From: Paraburkholderia sp. IMGN_8
GTDB lineage: Bacteria; Pseudomonadota; Gammaproteobacteria; Burkholderiales; Burkholderiaceae
NCBI RefSeq assembly: GCF_038050405.1
Contig: NZ_CP150900.1
Span: 558,001 to 622,000 of the forward strand
Direction: 5' to 3'
Length of the DNA stretch: 64,000 bases
The notes under the pieces were generated by a model that had not been told where the DNA came from, searched no databases, and saw nothing but the letters and a program-made list of their open reading frames with translations. Numbering within the stretch: position 1 is the first letter of the stretch; every line of letters starts with the position of its first letter. The position numbers and the translations under genes were made by a program. Below are positions 40,677-50,238 of the stretch, one piece after another.

Positions 40677-41570
40677 ATGAAGGTTAAAAAAGCTGCGCTG
40701 CTGCTCGCGACTCTCGGACTGTTTACGGTTGGCGCGCATGCGCAAGACGCTGGTACGCTGAAAAAGATCAAGGACACGGGCGTGATTTCGCTGGGTCATC
40801 GTGAATCGTCGATCCCGTTTTCGTACTACGACGACAAGCAGAACGTCATCGGTTACTCGCAGGAATTCGCGCTGAAGGTGGTGGACGCGGTCAAGGCCAA
40901 GCTGAACATGCCTAACCTGAAGGTCAAGCTCACGCCTGTCACGTCGCAAAACCGTATTCCGCTGGTGCAGAACGGCACCGTCGACATGGAATGCGGCTCG
41001 ACCACCAACAACGCAGAGCGCCAGCAACAAGCTGCGTTCTCGAACACGATCTTCGTGATCGGCACGCGTTTGATGACCAAGAAGGATTCGGGCGTCAAGG
41101 ACTGGGCCGACCTGAAGGGCAAGACGGTCGTGACGACCGCCGGCACCACGTCCGAGCGTATCCTGCGCAAGATGAACCAGGACAAGAGCATGGGCATGAA
41201 CATCATCAGCGCGAAGGACCACGGCGAGTCGTTCCTGACGCTCTCCACCGGCCGCGCTGCCGCGTTCATGATGGATGATGCGCTGCTGGCAGGCGAACGC
41301 GCCAAGTCGAACAACCCGGGCGATTTCGTGATCGTCGGTACGCCGCAATCGCATGAAGCGTACGGCTGCATGATTCGCAAGAACGATCCGGAGTTCAAGA
41401 AGGTGGTGGACGACGCGATTGCGAAGGTCGAAACCTCGGGCGAAGCCAGCCAGATCTACAAGAAGTGGTTCGAATCGCCGATTCCGCCGAAGGGCCTGAA
41501 CCTGAACTTCCCGGAAAGCGACGACATGAAGGCGCTCTACAAGAGCCCGAATGACAAGGCGATCGACTAA
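40677..41570 (+). CDS. gltI: glutamate/aspartate ABC transporter, periplasmic binding protein
   Basis: This 297-residue protein has a signal peptide (MKVKKAALLLATLGLFTVGAHA, cleavage about residue 22) and a bilobed amino-acid binding domain (GVISLGHRESSIPFSYYDDKQNVIGYS, DMECGSTTNNAERQQQAAFS). It captures glutamate or aspartate in the periplasm. AAGGAGATCACAA precedes the ATG at 40677. It starts the gltIJKL unit. Confidence 0.95.
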   Translation: MKVKKAALLLATLGLFTVGAHAQDAGTLKKIKDTGVISLGHRESSIPFSYYDDKQNVIGYSQEFALKVVDAVKAKLNMPNLKVKLTPVTSQNRIPLVQNGTVDMECGSTTNNAERQQQAAFSNTIFVIGTRLMTKKDSGVKDWADLKGKTVVTTAGTTSERILRKMNQDKSMGMNIISAKDHGESFLTLSTGRAAAFMMDDALLAGERAKSNNPGDFVIVGTPQSHEAYGCMIRKNDPEFKKVVDDAIAKVETSGEASQIYKKWFESPIPPKGLNLNFPESDDMKALYKSPNDKAID

Positions 41571-41652
41571 ACCTTAGCTGTCTTTTTGAAACGCTGAACG
41601 AAACGGAAGGGGCCACGCGCTTCTTCCGTTTCTTTTTGCAGGAGTCTTCGTC

Positions 41653-42393
41653 ATGTCATATCACTGGAACTGGGGCATTCTGCTGAGTCCGGTCTCCACC
41701 GGCGAGCCGACCACCTATCTGGGCTGGCTGATGTCCGGCTTCTGGGTGACGATCACCGTGTCGCTGTCGGCATGGGTGATCGCGCTGATCGTCGGATCGC
41801 TCTTCGGTGTGCTGCGTACGGTGCCGAACAAATGGGCCTCCGGCATCGGCACACTCTACGTCGCGATTTTCCGTAACATCCCGCTGATCGTGCAGTTCTT
41901 CATCTGGTATCTGGTGATACCGGAGTTGCTGCCGGTGTCGATCGGTACCTGGTACAAGCAATTGCCGCCGAGTGCGCAGTTCTTCTCGTCGTCGATTGTG
42001 TGTCTCGGGCTCTTCACCGCCGCGCGGGTGTGCGAGCAGGTGCGCTCGGGCATCAACGCGTTGCCGCGCGGCCAGCGCGCCGCGGGTCTGGCGATGGGTT
42101 TCACGCAGTGGCAGACGTACCGTTATGTGCTGCTGCCGGTCGCGTACCGGATCATCGTGCCGCCGCTCACGTCCGAGTTTTTGAATATCTTCAAGAACTC
42201 GGCGGTCGCGTCGACCATCGGTCTGCTGGATCTGTCCGCACAGGCGCGCCAACTGGTCGACTACACGTCGCAGGCGTATGAGTCGTTTATCGCTGTCACG
42301 CTGGCGTATGTGCTGATCAATCTGATCGTGATGCAACTGATGCGCTGGGTCGAACACAAGACCCGGTTGCCCGGCTATATCGGAGGCAAGTGA
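41653..42393 (+). CDS. gltJ: glutamate/aspartate ABC transporter permease GltJ
   Basis: This 246-residue His/Glu-family permease has five or so membrane helices and the EAA motif [27 protein letters not shown]. It forms the inner-membrane channel with GltK. TGCAGGAG precedes the ATG. It starts 82 bases after gltI and overlaps gltK by one base. Confidence 0.95.
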   Translation: MSYHWNWGILLSPVSTGEPTTYLGWLMSGFWVTITVSLSAWVIALIVGSLFGVLRTVPNKWASGIGTLYVAIFRNIPLIVQFFIWYLVIPELLPVSIGTWYKQLPPSAQFFSSSIVCLGLFTAARVCEQVRSGINALPRGQRAAGLAMGFTQWQTYRYVLLPVAYRIIVPPLTSEFLNIFKNSAVASTIGLLDLSAQARQLVDYTSQAYESFIAVTLAYVLINLIVMQLMRWVEHKTRLPGYIGGK

Positions 42394-43070
42394 TGCACCA
42401 TTTCGACTGGAGCGGTATTCCGGGCGCACTGCCTACGCTGTGGACCGGCGCCATCGTCACTATCAAGATCACGTTGATCGCGATCGTGATCGGCATTATC
42501 TGGGGCACCATTCTTGCAATCATGCGGCTGTCGCCGTTCAAGCCGTTCGAATGGTTCGCGAAGGGCTACGTGACGGTGTTCCGCTCGATCCCGCTGGTGA
42601 TGGTCCTGCTGTGGTTTTTCCTGATCGTGCCGCAGGTGCTGCAGAACGTGCTTGGGCTTTCGCCGGATATCGACATCCGGCTCGCATCGGCGATGGTCGC
42701 GTTTTCGCTGTTCGAGGCGGCGTACTATTCGGAGATTATCCGGGCTGGTATCCAGGCGGTGCCGCGCGGGCAGGTCAACGCGGCGTTTGCGCTCGGCATG
42801 AGCTACCCGCAGGCGATGCGCCTCATTGTGCTGCCGCAGGCGTTCCGCGCGATGGTGCCGCTGCTGCTTACGCAAGGTATCGTGCTGTTTCAGGATACGT
42901 CGCTCGTCTACGTGATCAGCCTCGCCGACTTCTTTCGCACCGCCACGAATATTGGCGACCGTGACGGTACGAATGTTGAAATGGTACTGTTCGCGGGCGC
43001 GTGTTATTTCGTGATCTGCGTGATCGCGTCGAACCTCGTCAAAGGTCTCCAGAAAAAGGTCGCAAGATGA
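42393..43070 (+). CDS. gltK: glutamate/aspartate ABC transporter permease GltK
   Basis: This 225-residue permease is paired with GltJ. The EAA loop is [28 protein letters not shown]. The ATG shares a base with the gltJ stop (TGATG), and its own stop overlaps the gltL ATG, so translation of the three is coupled. A GTG one codon upstream is in frame but less likely. Confidence 0.94.
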   Translation: MHHFDWSGIPGALPTLWTGAIVTIKITLIAIVIGIIWGTILAIMRLSPFKPFEWFAKGYVTVFRSIPLVMVLLWFFLIVPQVLQNVLGLSPDIDIRLASAMVAFSLFEAAYYSEIIRAGIQAVPRGQVNAAFALGMSYPQAMRLIVLPQAFRAMVPLLLTQGIVLFQDTSLVYVISLADFFRTATNIGDRDGTNVEMVLFAGACYFVICVIASNLVKGLQKKVAR

Positions 43071-43792
43071 TCTCTATCAAGAATGTTTCGAAGTGGTACG
43101 GCCAGTTTCAAGTACTGACCGACTGCACGACGGAAGTCAAAAAAGGTGAAGTGGTGGTGGTGTGCGGCCCGTCGGGCTCGGGCAAGTCCACGCTGATCAA
43201 AACCGTGAACGGCCTCGAGCCGTTCCAGAAGGGCGAGATCGTCATCAACGGTCAATCGCTGACCGACAAGAAAACCAATCTGTCGAAGTTGCGTGCGAAA
43301 GTCGGCATGGTGTTCCAGCACTTCGAACTCTTCCCGCATTTGTCGATCGTGCAGAACCTGACGCTCGCGCAGGTGAAGGTGCTCGGCCGCACGAATGACG
43401 AAGCCACGACCAAGGGCTACAAGCTGCTCGATCGCGTCGGTCTGCGTGCGCATGCGGATAAGTTTCCGGGGCAGTTGTCGGGCGGTCAGCAGCAGCGTGT
43501 GGCGATTGCACGCGCGCTGTCGATGGATCCGATCGCGATGCTGTTCGACGAGCCGACCTCCGCGCTCGATCCGGAAATGATCAACGAAGTGCTCGACGTG
43601 ATGGTCGAACTCGCGCAGGAAGGCATGACGATGATGTGTGTCACGCACGAAATGGGCTTTGCCAAGAAGGTCGCGCACCGCGTGATCTTCATGGACAAGG
43701 GCTTGATCGTGGAAGACGACCGCAAGGAAGACTTCTTCGCGAACCCGAAGTCGGATCGCGCGAAGGATTTTCTGGCGAAGATCCTGCACTGA
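43067..43792 (+). CDS. gltL: glutamate/aspartate ABC transporter ATP-binding protein
   Basis: This 241-residue ABC ATPase has Walker [10 protein letters not shown], the signature [15 protein letters not shown] and Walker [14 protein letters not shown], followed by the switch His (CVTHEMG). It powers GltIJK. The start at 43067 gives the usual [12 protein letters not shown]; upstream residues in this frame belong to gltK read out of frame. A terminator follows within 80 bases. Confidence 0.96.
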   Translation: MISIKNVSKWYGQFQVLTDCTTEVKKGEVVVVCGPSGSGKSTLIKTVNGLEPFQKGEIVINGQSLTDKKTNLSKLRAKVGMVFQHFELFPHLSIVQNLTLAQVKVLGRTNDEATTKGYKLLDRVGLRAHADKFPGQLSGGQQQRVAIARALSMDPIAMLFDEPTSALDPEMINEVLDVMVELAQEGMTMMCVTHEMGFAKKVAHRVIFMDKGLIVEDDRKEDFFANPKSDRAKDFLAKILH

Positions 43793-43834
43793 GGTTTGTT
43801 CGCGGCACGTTATGCCGCCTTCGTCCTTTTGCAG

Positions 43835-43866
43835 AAAAAAGCCGCTTCGGAAGAAGCGGCTTTTTT
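43835..43866 (+). terminator. strong terminator after gltL
   Basis: AAAAAAGCCGCTTC and GAAGCGGCTTTTTT are perfect 14-base arms around GGAA, between gltL and the convergent amidotransferase gene. Confidence 0.92.
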
Positions 43867-43910
43867 ATTTGTTGCGTGCTTCCGCGAGTTCGGGGTTTAG
43901 CGCACCGGGA

Positions 43911-44831
43911 TCAGGATTCGAACGCCGCAGCGTCGTCCGCCGCTTCCAGATCGACTTCCGACTCTGTCAACGCTGACGCCGCGATCGTGGTTGCCGAAGC
44001 CGATGCATCCAGCGCCGGGTTGCGCAGTTTCTCTAGCACAGAAGGCGGTACCGGCACATTGACGCGGCCGATCACTTCGCCGTGCTGGAACATCATCAGA
44101 TCGCCGGGTTTGAACGCGGTCCACACTTCGTTATCGGTGAGCGGTTGCGTCGCAATCACGGCGACGCGGTCTTCCGGCGTCGTGTACTTCGCGAAATCGA
44201 TCGACACGTCTGCATCGACGAGATGCGCGGTCGAGAACGGCCAGCGTCGCACGATGAAGTGCAGATGTGTCGAGCAGTGCGCGAACAACGCCTGGCCGTT
44301 CGACATCAGGAAGTTGAATACGCCGAATTGCGTGATCTCGCGCGTGAGCGTTTCCAGTGCCGCGAACAGTTCGTCGAGCGGCGGCTGGCAGCCGGGGAAA
44401 GCCTTGCGCAAACCTTGCAGCAGCGCGCAGAACGCGAGTTCGCTATCGGTCGTGCCGACCGGTTGATAGACGCCCGTCAGCGTTGGCGAATAATTTTTCA
44501 GGTCGCCGTTGTGCGCGAAGATCCAGTGACGCCCCCACAACTCACGCATGAACGGATGGCAGTTCTCCAGCAGGATGTGCCCTTGCGTCGCCTTGCGGAT
44601 ATGCGCAATCGTGTTCTTCGATTTGATTGGGTAGCGCTTGACCATCTCGGCGATCGGCGAGGTGGCCGACGATTGATGGTCGATGAACAGGCGGCAGGCC
44701 TTGTCTTCGAAGAAGGCGATGCCCCAGCCGTCCGCATGGTGATCGGTGACGCCGCCGCGCTCCGCAAAGCCGGTGAACGAGAACGTGACGTCCGTCGGCG
44801 CGGCGCAGTTCATTCCGAGAAGTTGGCACAT
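43911..44831 (-). CDS. class II glutamine amidotransferase (YafJ-like)
   Basis: This 306-residue protein begins MCQLLGMNC, so Cys2 becomes the N-terminal nucleophile after Met removal. It has DGWGIAFFED, HIRKATQG and the oxyanion region WIFAHNGDL. These are the Ntn-type glutaminase elements. There is no synthetase domain attached, so the acceptor for the ammonia is unknown. The last 50 residues are alanine/glutamate-rich. It is divergent from pyrC across about 175 bases. Confidence 0.88.
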   Translation of the reverse strand: MCQLLGMNCAAPTDVTFSFTGFAERGGVTDHHADGWGIAFFEDKACRLFIDHQSSATSPIAEMVKRYPIKSKNTIAHIRKATQGHILLENCHPFMRELWGRHWIFAHNGDLKNYSPTLTGVYQPVGTTDSELAFCALLQGLRKAFPGCQPPLDELFAALETLTREITQFGVFNFLMSNGQALFAHCSTHLHFIVRRWPFSTAHLVDADVSIDFAKYTTPEDRVAVIATQPLTDNEVWTAFKPGDLMMFQHGEVIGRVNVPVPPSVLEKLRNPALDASASATTIAASALTESEVDLEAADDAAAFES

Positions 44832-45007
44832 GTTGCGGGTGAGCCTGTGAACGGGGCGAGCCGTTACAATGATGATTTCCCAAGCATATCACCGAGCCAG
44901 AACCGCCAAATAGCAAAATTGACGTGTGTTTAGCCCGCAACACCGCGGTTTGCTGCGGTTTGCAGCCGTCGATTGGCTTTGTCGCCGAGGTTCGTTCCCC
45001 TCTCGCC

Positions 45008-46069
45008 ATGACTGCTTCCAACGCTTCCCTCGATTCCCTCACGCTCGCACGCCCGGACGATTGGCACCTGCACGTCCGCGACGGCGAGATGCTTGCCGCC
45101 GTGCTGCCGGACACCGCGCGCCAGTTCGGCCGCGCGATCATCATGCCGAACCTGAAACCGCCGGTCACCACCACCGCGATGGCGCAGGCGTACCGCGAGC
45201 GCGTCGTCGCCGCGATTCCGGCCGGCGTGAAGTTCGAACCGCTGATGACGCTGTATCTCACCGACAACACGCCGCCTGACGAAATCCGCCGCGCACGCGA
45301 AAGCGGCTTCGTGCATGGCATAAAGCTGTACCCCGCGGGCGCGACGACCAATTCGGACGCGGGCGTCACCGACATCATGAAGTGCGCGAAAACGCTCGAA
45401 GCGATGCAGGAAACCGGCATGCCGCTGCTGGTGCACGGCGAAGTGACGGATTCGTCGATCGATCTGTTCGACCGCGAGAAAGTGTTTATCGATCGTGTGA
45501 TGACGCCGCTGCGCCGCGAGTTTCCAGCCCTGAAAGTGGTGTTCGAGCACATCACCACGAAAGACGCAGTCGACTACATCCGTGAGGCCGGCGTGGCTCC
45601 GGGGCTGCTGGGCGCGACGATCACCGCGCACCATCTGCTGTACAACCGCAATGCGATCTTCCAGGGCGGCATCCGCCCGCATTACTACTGTCTGCCGGTG
45701 CTCAAGCGCGAGACGCATCGCGTGGCGCTGGTCGAGGCGGCGACCTCGGGCAATCCGCGTTTCTTCCTCGGCACGGATAGCGCGCCGCATCCGAAGGGTT
45801 TGAAGGAGCACGCGTGCGGCTGCGCGGGCTGCTACACGGCGCTGCACGCGCTCGAACTGTATGCGGAAGCGTTCGACAAAGCGGGTGCGCTGGATAAGCT
45901 CGAAGGCTTTGCGAGCTTCTTCGGGGCGGATTTCTACGGCCTGCCGCGCAGCGCGGAAAAGGTCACGTTGCGTCGCGAGGAATGGACGCTGCCCGCCGAG
46001 TTGCCGGTCGGCGATACGCCGGTCGTGCCGTTGCGTGGCGGTGAGTCGATTGGTTGGCGGCTGGTCTGA
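45008..46069 (+). CDS. pyrC: dihydroorotase
   Basis: This 353-residue type II dihydroorotase resembles the E. coli form. Metal-binding His20 and His22 are in [10 protein letters not shown]. The lysine expected to be carbamylated is Lys106 ([18 protein letters not shown]), and FLGTDSAPH is near the end. It closes N-carbamoyl-aspartate to dihydroorotate in pyrimidine synthesis. The ATG at 45008 places the metal motif at the family's position. The next gene follows within 12 bases. Confidence 0.97.
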   Translation: MTASNASLDSLTLARPDDWHLHVRDGEMLAAVLPDTARQFGRAIIMPNLKPPVTTTAMAQAYRERVVAAIPAGVKFEPLMTLYLTDNTPPDEIRRARESGFVHGIKLYPAGATTNSDAGVTDIMKCAKTLEAMQETGMPLLVHGEVTDSSIDLFDREKVFIDRVMTPLRREFPALKVVFEHITTKDAVDYIREAGVAPGLLGATITAHHLLYNRNAIFQGGIRPHYYCLPVLKRETHRVALVEAATSGNPRFFLGTDSAPHPKGLKEHACGCAGCYTALHALELYAEAFDKAGALDKLEGFASFFGADFYGLPRSAEKVTLRREEWTLPAELPVGDTPVVPLRGGESIGWRLV

Positions 46070-46080
46070 GCTTGGACCAG

Positions 46081-46917
46081 ATGCAGGTGATGCAGGTGCA
46101 GGAGGCGGCGCGCGTGGGTTTCGCCGATATTGACTGGTCGAAGCCGTGGTTCGCGCAGTTTGCCGTGCGCGGCGCCCGCTGGCAGGAGGCCGCGCTGACG
46201 AGCTACGCGGCTTTGCTCGATGAAATGAACGCGGATGCTGGCGCGATGCAGCAGCGCACCGGGCGCGGTCAGCGCCTGGCGTTCATCGCGCAGGACGATT
46301 TGCCGCCGGGCGCGGCTTACGAGGCGCACATCGCGTCGACCGGCTGCGTGCCGACTCGTCACAATCTGCATGACTTCTTCAACGCGTCGATGTGGTTTGC
46401 GTTTCCGCGCATCAAGGCGGCGCTGAACGCGCGTCAGTCTGCGGCAATCGACGTCTTAGGCGTCGGCCCGACCCGCGGCGGCGTGCGCGATGCGTTGACT
46501 CTGTTCGACGAAAACGCGTTGCTGTTCACCTGCGCGGATCCGGCATTGAGTGCCGCCTTGCGTGGATTCGACTGGCAGACGCTGCTGGTTTCGCGGCGTG
46601 ATGCGTGGGGCATGTATTGTGAAGTGCGCTGCTTCGGGCATGCGTTGCTGGAAAAACTGATCGCGCCGTTCAAGGCTTGCACGGGTCACGCCTGGATCGT
46701 CGACGTACCCACCGAGTACTTTGGGTGGCCCGCCTTGGCGCGCGACGCGTGGCTAGATGAAGCGGTCGGCACCGCGCTGCTGAATACCGAAGCGTTGACG
46801 AGCCGCCTGTTCGCGCCGCTCCCCGTGCTGGGCATTCCGGGCTGGTGGCCGGACAACGAATCGCCCGCGTTTTACGACGACGTCTCGGTGTTCCGCGCCG
46901 GCCGCCGCTCGCGCTGA
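46081..46917 (+). CDS. DUF3025-like conserved protein
   Basis: This 278-residue protein of unknown function includes RHNLHDFFNASMWFAFPRIKAALNARQ in the first half and FGHALLEKLIAPFKACTGHAWIV in the second. Both resemble the DUF3025 family of cytosolic proteins. I start at ATG 46081, twelve bases after the pyrC stop; a TTG at 46054 inside pyrC would add nine residues. It is probably cotranscribed with pyrC. It precedes rnpB. Confidence 0.75.
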   Translation: MQVMQVQEAARVGFADIDWSKPWFAQFAVRGARWQEAALTSYAALLDEMNADAGAMQQRTGRGQRLAFIAQDDLPPGAAYEAHIASTGCVPTRHNLHDFFNASMWFAFPRIKAALNARQSAAIDVLGVGPTRGGVRDALTLFDENALLFTCADPALSAALRGFDWQTLLVSRRDAWGMYCEVRCFGHALLEKLIAPFKACTGHAWIVDVPTEYFGWPALARDAWLDEAVGTALLNTEALTSRLFAPLPVLGIPGWWPDNESPAFYDDVSVFRAGRRSR

Positions 46918-47020
46918 AACGCCAGCGGGCCAAGCGCGGCTCCGTACGCGACGACACCCATTCGGCTATTTCCACTGCGCGAGCGGCTTCCCGCCCGTCG
47001 CAGTGGTAAAATCCGCCCCA

Positions 47021-47434
<414 letters not shown>

Positions 47435-47444
47435 CACCCAATGA

Positions 47445-47484
47445 AAAATGCCGGCGTCCGTGTGGACGCCGGCATTTTCTTTTT
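47445..47484 (+). terminator. terminator after rnpB
   Basis: AAAATGCCGGCGTCC and GGACGCCGGCATTTT are perfect 15-base arms around GTGT, followed by CTTTTT. Confidence 0.92.
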
Positions 47485-47526
47485 GTGCGCTCCTTCGGCT
47501 ACCGGAGCCGACGAGCCGCGCCGCGC

Positions 47527-47949
47527 TTAGCTCGCGACGATATCGAACGAGTGCGACAGTTCGGCGGTTTTTGCGATCATGATCGACGCCGAGCAGTATT
47601 TGTCGTGCGACAGATTGATCGCCCGTTCCACGGTAGCCGGATTCAGATTCTTGCCGGTCACGGTGAAGTGGAAGTGGATCTTGGTGAACACCTTCGGATC
47701 TTCGCTCGCGCGTTCCGCCTTCAGCGTTACCGAGCAGCCGGCAATTTCCTGACGGCTCTTCTTCAGGATCATCACGACGTCGTACGCCGTGCAGCCGCCC
47801 GTGCCGAGCAGAACCATTTCCATCGGACGCGGCGCAAGATTGCGGCCGCCGCCTTCCGGCGCGCCGTCCATCGTGACCAAATGGCCGCTGCCCGTCTCGG
47901 CGGCGAACGCCATCCCGTCTTGCCCCATCCAGCTAACTTTGCATTCCAT
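47527..47949 (-). CDS. OsmC-family protein (YhfA-like)
   Basis: This 140-residue protein begins MECKVSWMGQDGMAFAAETGSG. It contains GRNLAPRPMEMVLLGTGGCTAYDVVMILKKSRQE with the conserved redox Cys, and a second Cys in LSHDKYCSASIMIAK. The fold is that of OsmC/Ohr peroxide-reactive proteins, YhfA branch. Its physiological substrate is not established. The frame extends upstream to 48072 but conserved sequence begins at 47949. Confidence 0.88.
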   Translation of the reverse strand: MECKVSWMGQDGMAFAAETGSGHLVTMDGAPEGGGRNLAPRPMEMVLLGTGGCTAYDVVMILKKSRQEIAGCSVTLKAERASEDPKVFTKIHFHFTVTGKNLNPATVERAINLSHDKYCSASIMIAKTAELSHSFDIVAS

Positions 47950-48231
47950 GCTGTGCTCCACCGCGCTTCGCTTATTCGAGACGGCATTGTAGCCCGGCGT
48001 TTGCGTGTCCGCCCGGAGGGACTTCGGCGGGAAATTATGCACAATGACGGCTTGCGTGTTGCGGTGCGGCATGTTCAGCCGGTTCGGGAATGCCCTGAAG
48101 GGTTTAGGGGTTTTACTCTAGTCGATGTCTGCCGTCGAGGCCGCTCTTGGAAGGTTTAGTGTTTGATTTAAAAGAGAATTTCCAGCGTGGTGGCCAGCTT
48201 TTGTGTTTCCCATATAATGAAATCACATTTC

Positions 48232-48255
48232 GCAATGCAAATGTTCTTGCATCGC
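48232..48255. promoter_or_regulatory. near-perfect palindrome over the -35 of a small-RNA promoter
   Basis: ATGCAA and TTGCAT are perfect arms around six bases, extended on each side by a mismatch and a GC pair. The right arm is itself the -35 hexamer of the promoter at 48247. A protein binding here would block or recruit polymerase. The preceding bases (47950-48231) hold the OsmC leader and another TATAAT at 48213-48218 without a good -35; nothing else is supportable there. Confidence 0.55.
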
Positions 48256-48275
48256 ACAAGGGTGCCTCATATAAT
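48247..48275 (+). promoter_or_regulatory. sigma-70 type promoter of the candidate small RNA
   Basis: TTGCAT, a 17-base spacer and TATAAT form a near-consensus promoter. It predicts a start at about 48282. No coding gene starts until 48633, while a terminator lies 60-90 bases downstream. Confidence 0.72.
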
Positions 48276-48281
48276 CGATCC

Positions 48282-48372
48282 CATCGGTTGCCAGTAGTCC
48301 TGCAACCTCCGCTGTCTCCTCCACCTCCTCCTTTGGTGGATTAAACCCGAACCGCTCGTTCGGGTTTTTTTT
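48282..48372 (+). ncRNA. candidate small RNA with anti-Shine-Dalgarno loop
   Basis: Promoter and terminator bound an RNA of about 90 nt. It can fold into three hairpins. The first is GGTTGC/GCAACC (48286-48307). The second is TCCACC/GGTGGA (48320-48340) with the nine-base loop TCCTCCTTT. The third is the terminator. CCTCC-type motifs recur at 48306-48310, 48318-48322 and 48324-48331, all complementary to ribosome-binding sites (GGAGG). RNAs with exposed CCUCC loops are known from alphaproteobacteria as translation-regulating sRNAs. This one's existence and role are inference. A 65-codon frame crossing it has a proline run from the same repeat and starts upstream of the promoter. Confidence 0.6.
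48344..48372 (+). terminator. terminator of the candidate small RNA
   Basis: AACCCGAAC and GTTCGGGTT are perfect nine-base arms around CGCTC, followed by an eight-T run. Confidence 0.88.
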
Positions 48373-48483
48373 CGTCTTCGCTTTTGCCTTCAAGGCACGG
48401 TTTCACGACCCGGCACGAAGGCCGGATGACTACTGTCCTGGCCACCTGCGCAACACGCCTGCCAGTCCAAGCAGCCGCAGATT

Positions 48484-48513
48484 TTGACTTGACGTCACAA
48501 ATTCCTTTATAAT
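48484..48513 (+). promoter_or_regulatory. promoter of rplM-rpsI
   Basis: TTGACT and a perfect TATAAT are separated by 18 bases, about 120 bases before the rplM start. It is a strong match for a ribosomal-protein promoter, with a long leader. Confidence 0.78.
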
Positions 48514-48632
48514 CCAAGGCTTTTCCGCATCCGCGCCCGCGGAGGAAGAACAGGGAGAGCCTGCACGCGCCTCGATGCGCACACTACAAGCAGGAAAAAA
48601 ACATTGGGCGCAGCAATTTTTTTGGATCGATC

Positions 48633-49061
48633 ATGAAGACGTTTTCCGCAAAAGCCCATGAGGTGACGCGCGAATGGTACGTGATTGACGCGACGGATAA
48701 GGTTCTCGGGCGTGTCGCCAGCGAAGTGGCACACCGTCTTCGCGGCAAGCACAAGCCTGAATTCACTCCCCACGTCGACACCGGTGATTTCATCATCGTT
48801 ATCAACGCAGGCAAGCTGAAAGTCACGGGCAACAAGGCTACTGACAAGAAGTACTATCGCCACTCGGGTTACCCGGGCGGTATCTATGAAACGACGTTCG
48901 GCAAAATGCAAGAACGCTTCCCGGGCCGTGCGCTCGAGAAAGCGGTCAAGGGCATGCTGCCGAAGGGCCCGCTCGGCTACGCGATGATCAAGAAGCTGAA
49001 GGTCTACGCCGAAGCAACGCATCCGCATTCGGCGCAACAGCCGAAAGCGCTCGAGATCTAA
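48633..49061 (+). CDS. rplM: 50S ribosomal protein L13
   Basis: This 142-residue protein begins [47 protein letters not shown] in family style and contains [18 protein letters not shown] and [12 protein letters not shown]13 is an early-assembly protein of the large subunit. rpsI follows after 11 bases, the near-universal L13-S9 operon. The roughly 120-base leader upstream may carry autoregulation but I see no defined element. Confidence 0.98.
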   Translation: MKTFSAKAHEVTREWYVIDATDKVLGRVASEVAHRLRGKHKPEFTPHVDTGDFIIVINAGKLKVTGNKATDKKYYRHSGYPGGIYETTFGKMQERFPGRALEKAVKGMLPKGPLGYAMIKKLKVYAEATHPHSAQQPKALEI

Positions 49062-49072
49062 GGGGAGCCCAC

Positions 49073-49465
49073 ATGATCGGTAACTGGAATTACGGCACGG
49101 GCCGCCGCAAGAGCGCCGTCGCACGTGTGTTCATCAAGGCAGGCAAGGGCGATATCGTTGTGAACGGCAAGCCTATCGCCGATTACTTCTCGCGCGAAAC
49201 GTCGCTGATGATCGTGCGTCAGCCGCTGGAACTCACGAACCACGGCGTTACGTTCGACATCAAAGTCAACGTAACGGGTGGCGGTGAAACGGGTCAAGCC
49301 GGTGCGGTTCGCCACGGCATCACCCGCGCGCTGATGGACTATGATGCAACGCTGAAGCCGACGCTGTCGAACGCCGGCTTCGTGACGCGTGATGCTCGTG
49401 AAGTCGAACGTAAGAAGGTCGGCTTCCACAAGGCACGCCGCAGGAAGCAATTCTCGAAGCGTTAA
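49073..49465 (+). CDS. rpsI: 30S ribosomal protein S9
   Basis: This 130-residue protein begins [20 protein letters not shown] and ends [11 protein letters not shown]; the basic tail reaches the decoding centre. It has [19 protein letters not shown] in the middle. AGGGGAGC precedes the ATG. It is the second gene of the rplM-rpsI operon and is followed by a terminator. Confidence 0.98.
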   Translation: MIGNWNYGTGRRKSAVARVFIKAGKGDIVVNGKPIADYFSRETSLMIVRQPLELTNHGVTFDIKVNVTGGGETGQAGAVRHGITRALMDYDATLKPTLSNAGFVTRDAREVERKKVGFHKARRRKQFSKR

Positions 49466-49505
49466 TCGCTTTGGGTGCGATCCGGCTCTTGGGCCGGAGC
49501 GCTGC

Positions 49506-49541
49506 AAAAGCCGCCGACGCTTTCGCGAAGGCGGCTTTTTT
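49506..49541 (+). terminator. terminator after rpsI
   Basis: AAAAGCCGCC pairs with GGCGGCTTTT across a 14-base loop and runs into a T-rich stretch. A -10-like TACAAT at 49705-49710 then precedes erpA. Confidence 0.82.
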
Positions 49542-49739
49542 ATTTTTTCTCCCGTTTTTGCATTGGCCATTTCGTTGCTGCGGCGGCTGTTTGGCACGCG
49601 CGGACGCGCGCGGACAGGCTGGGAGCGGCTATGGCGTCGTCAAACGATTTTCCTGGAAGAACCCATTGATTTTGTGGGCTTCAGCACGATATCGAGATCA
49701 GCCCTACAATAGCGGTTAGAAGCTTTTTGGAGAGTTCGA

Positions 49740-50105
49740 ATGAACGCAGTCACCGATACACCCGTGACCGAGATGCCCGCCCCCTTCGTTTTCACCGACG
49801 CAGCGGCTGACAAGGTCAAGCAACTGATCGAAGAAGAAGGCAACGCGGACCTCAAACTGCGCGTTTTCGTGCAGGGCGGCGGCTGCTCGGGCTTTCAGTA
49901 CGGTTTTACGTTCGACGAAGCCGTCAACGAAGACGACACCGTCATGAACAAGAGCGGCGTCCAGCTGCTGATCGATTCGATGAGCTACCAGTATCTGGTC
50001 GGCGCTGAGATCGACTACAAGGACGACATCAACGGCGCGCAGTTCGTCATCAAGAACCCGAATGCCACGACCACCTGCGGCTGCGGTTCGTCGTTCTCGG
50101 TTTGA
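49740..50105 (+). CDS. erpA: iron-sulfur cluster insertion protein ErpA
   Basis: This 121-residue A-type carrier has the three conserved cysteines Cys49 ([10 protein letters not shown]), Cys113 and Cys115 ([11 protein letters not shown]). It hands [4Fe-4S] or [2Fe-2S] clusters to apo-proteins, including isoprenoid enzymes. TTTGGAGAG precedes the ATG. Its original terminator hairpin, 40-80 bases downstream, is now split by an insertion sequence. Confidence 0.96.
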
Positions 50106-50143
50106 TGGCAGCGGTTTGATGGCCCTTTGGGCGACAGGTTGTA

Positions 50144-50163
50144 AAAAAACGGGGCGTTGGCCC
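50144..50163 (+). other. left half of the former erpA terminator
   Basis: AAAAAACGGGGCGTTGGCCC lies before the insertion sequence. After removing the element and one duplicated 12-mer, it joins CGTTTTTT at 51607 to give a perfect hairpin of AAAAAACGGGGC, GTTG and GCCCCGTTTTTT. In the present state it lacks its T tract. Confidence 0.8.
50152..50163 (+). repeat. 12-bp target-site duplication, left copy
   Basis: GGGCGTTGGCCC directly precedes the insertion sequence and is repeated exactly at 51595-51606. Confidence 0.88.
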
Positions 50164-50181
50164 TAATGCCGTTCAGTTAAG
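50164..50181 (+). repeat. IS left terminal inverted repeat
   Basis: TAATGCCGTTCAGTTAAG is identical, in reverse complement, to 51577-51594. Confidence 0.93.
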
Positions 50182-50238
50182 CGACTGAACGGCATTTTCA
50201 TTTGGGGCACACAAACTGGTTGTAAACGGCCGCTGGCG

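Noticed and set aside
48147..48344. 65-codon frame across the sRNA locus
   Set aside because: It starts upstream of the promoter, has no ribosome site, and its proline run comes from the CCTCC repeats.
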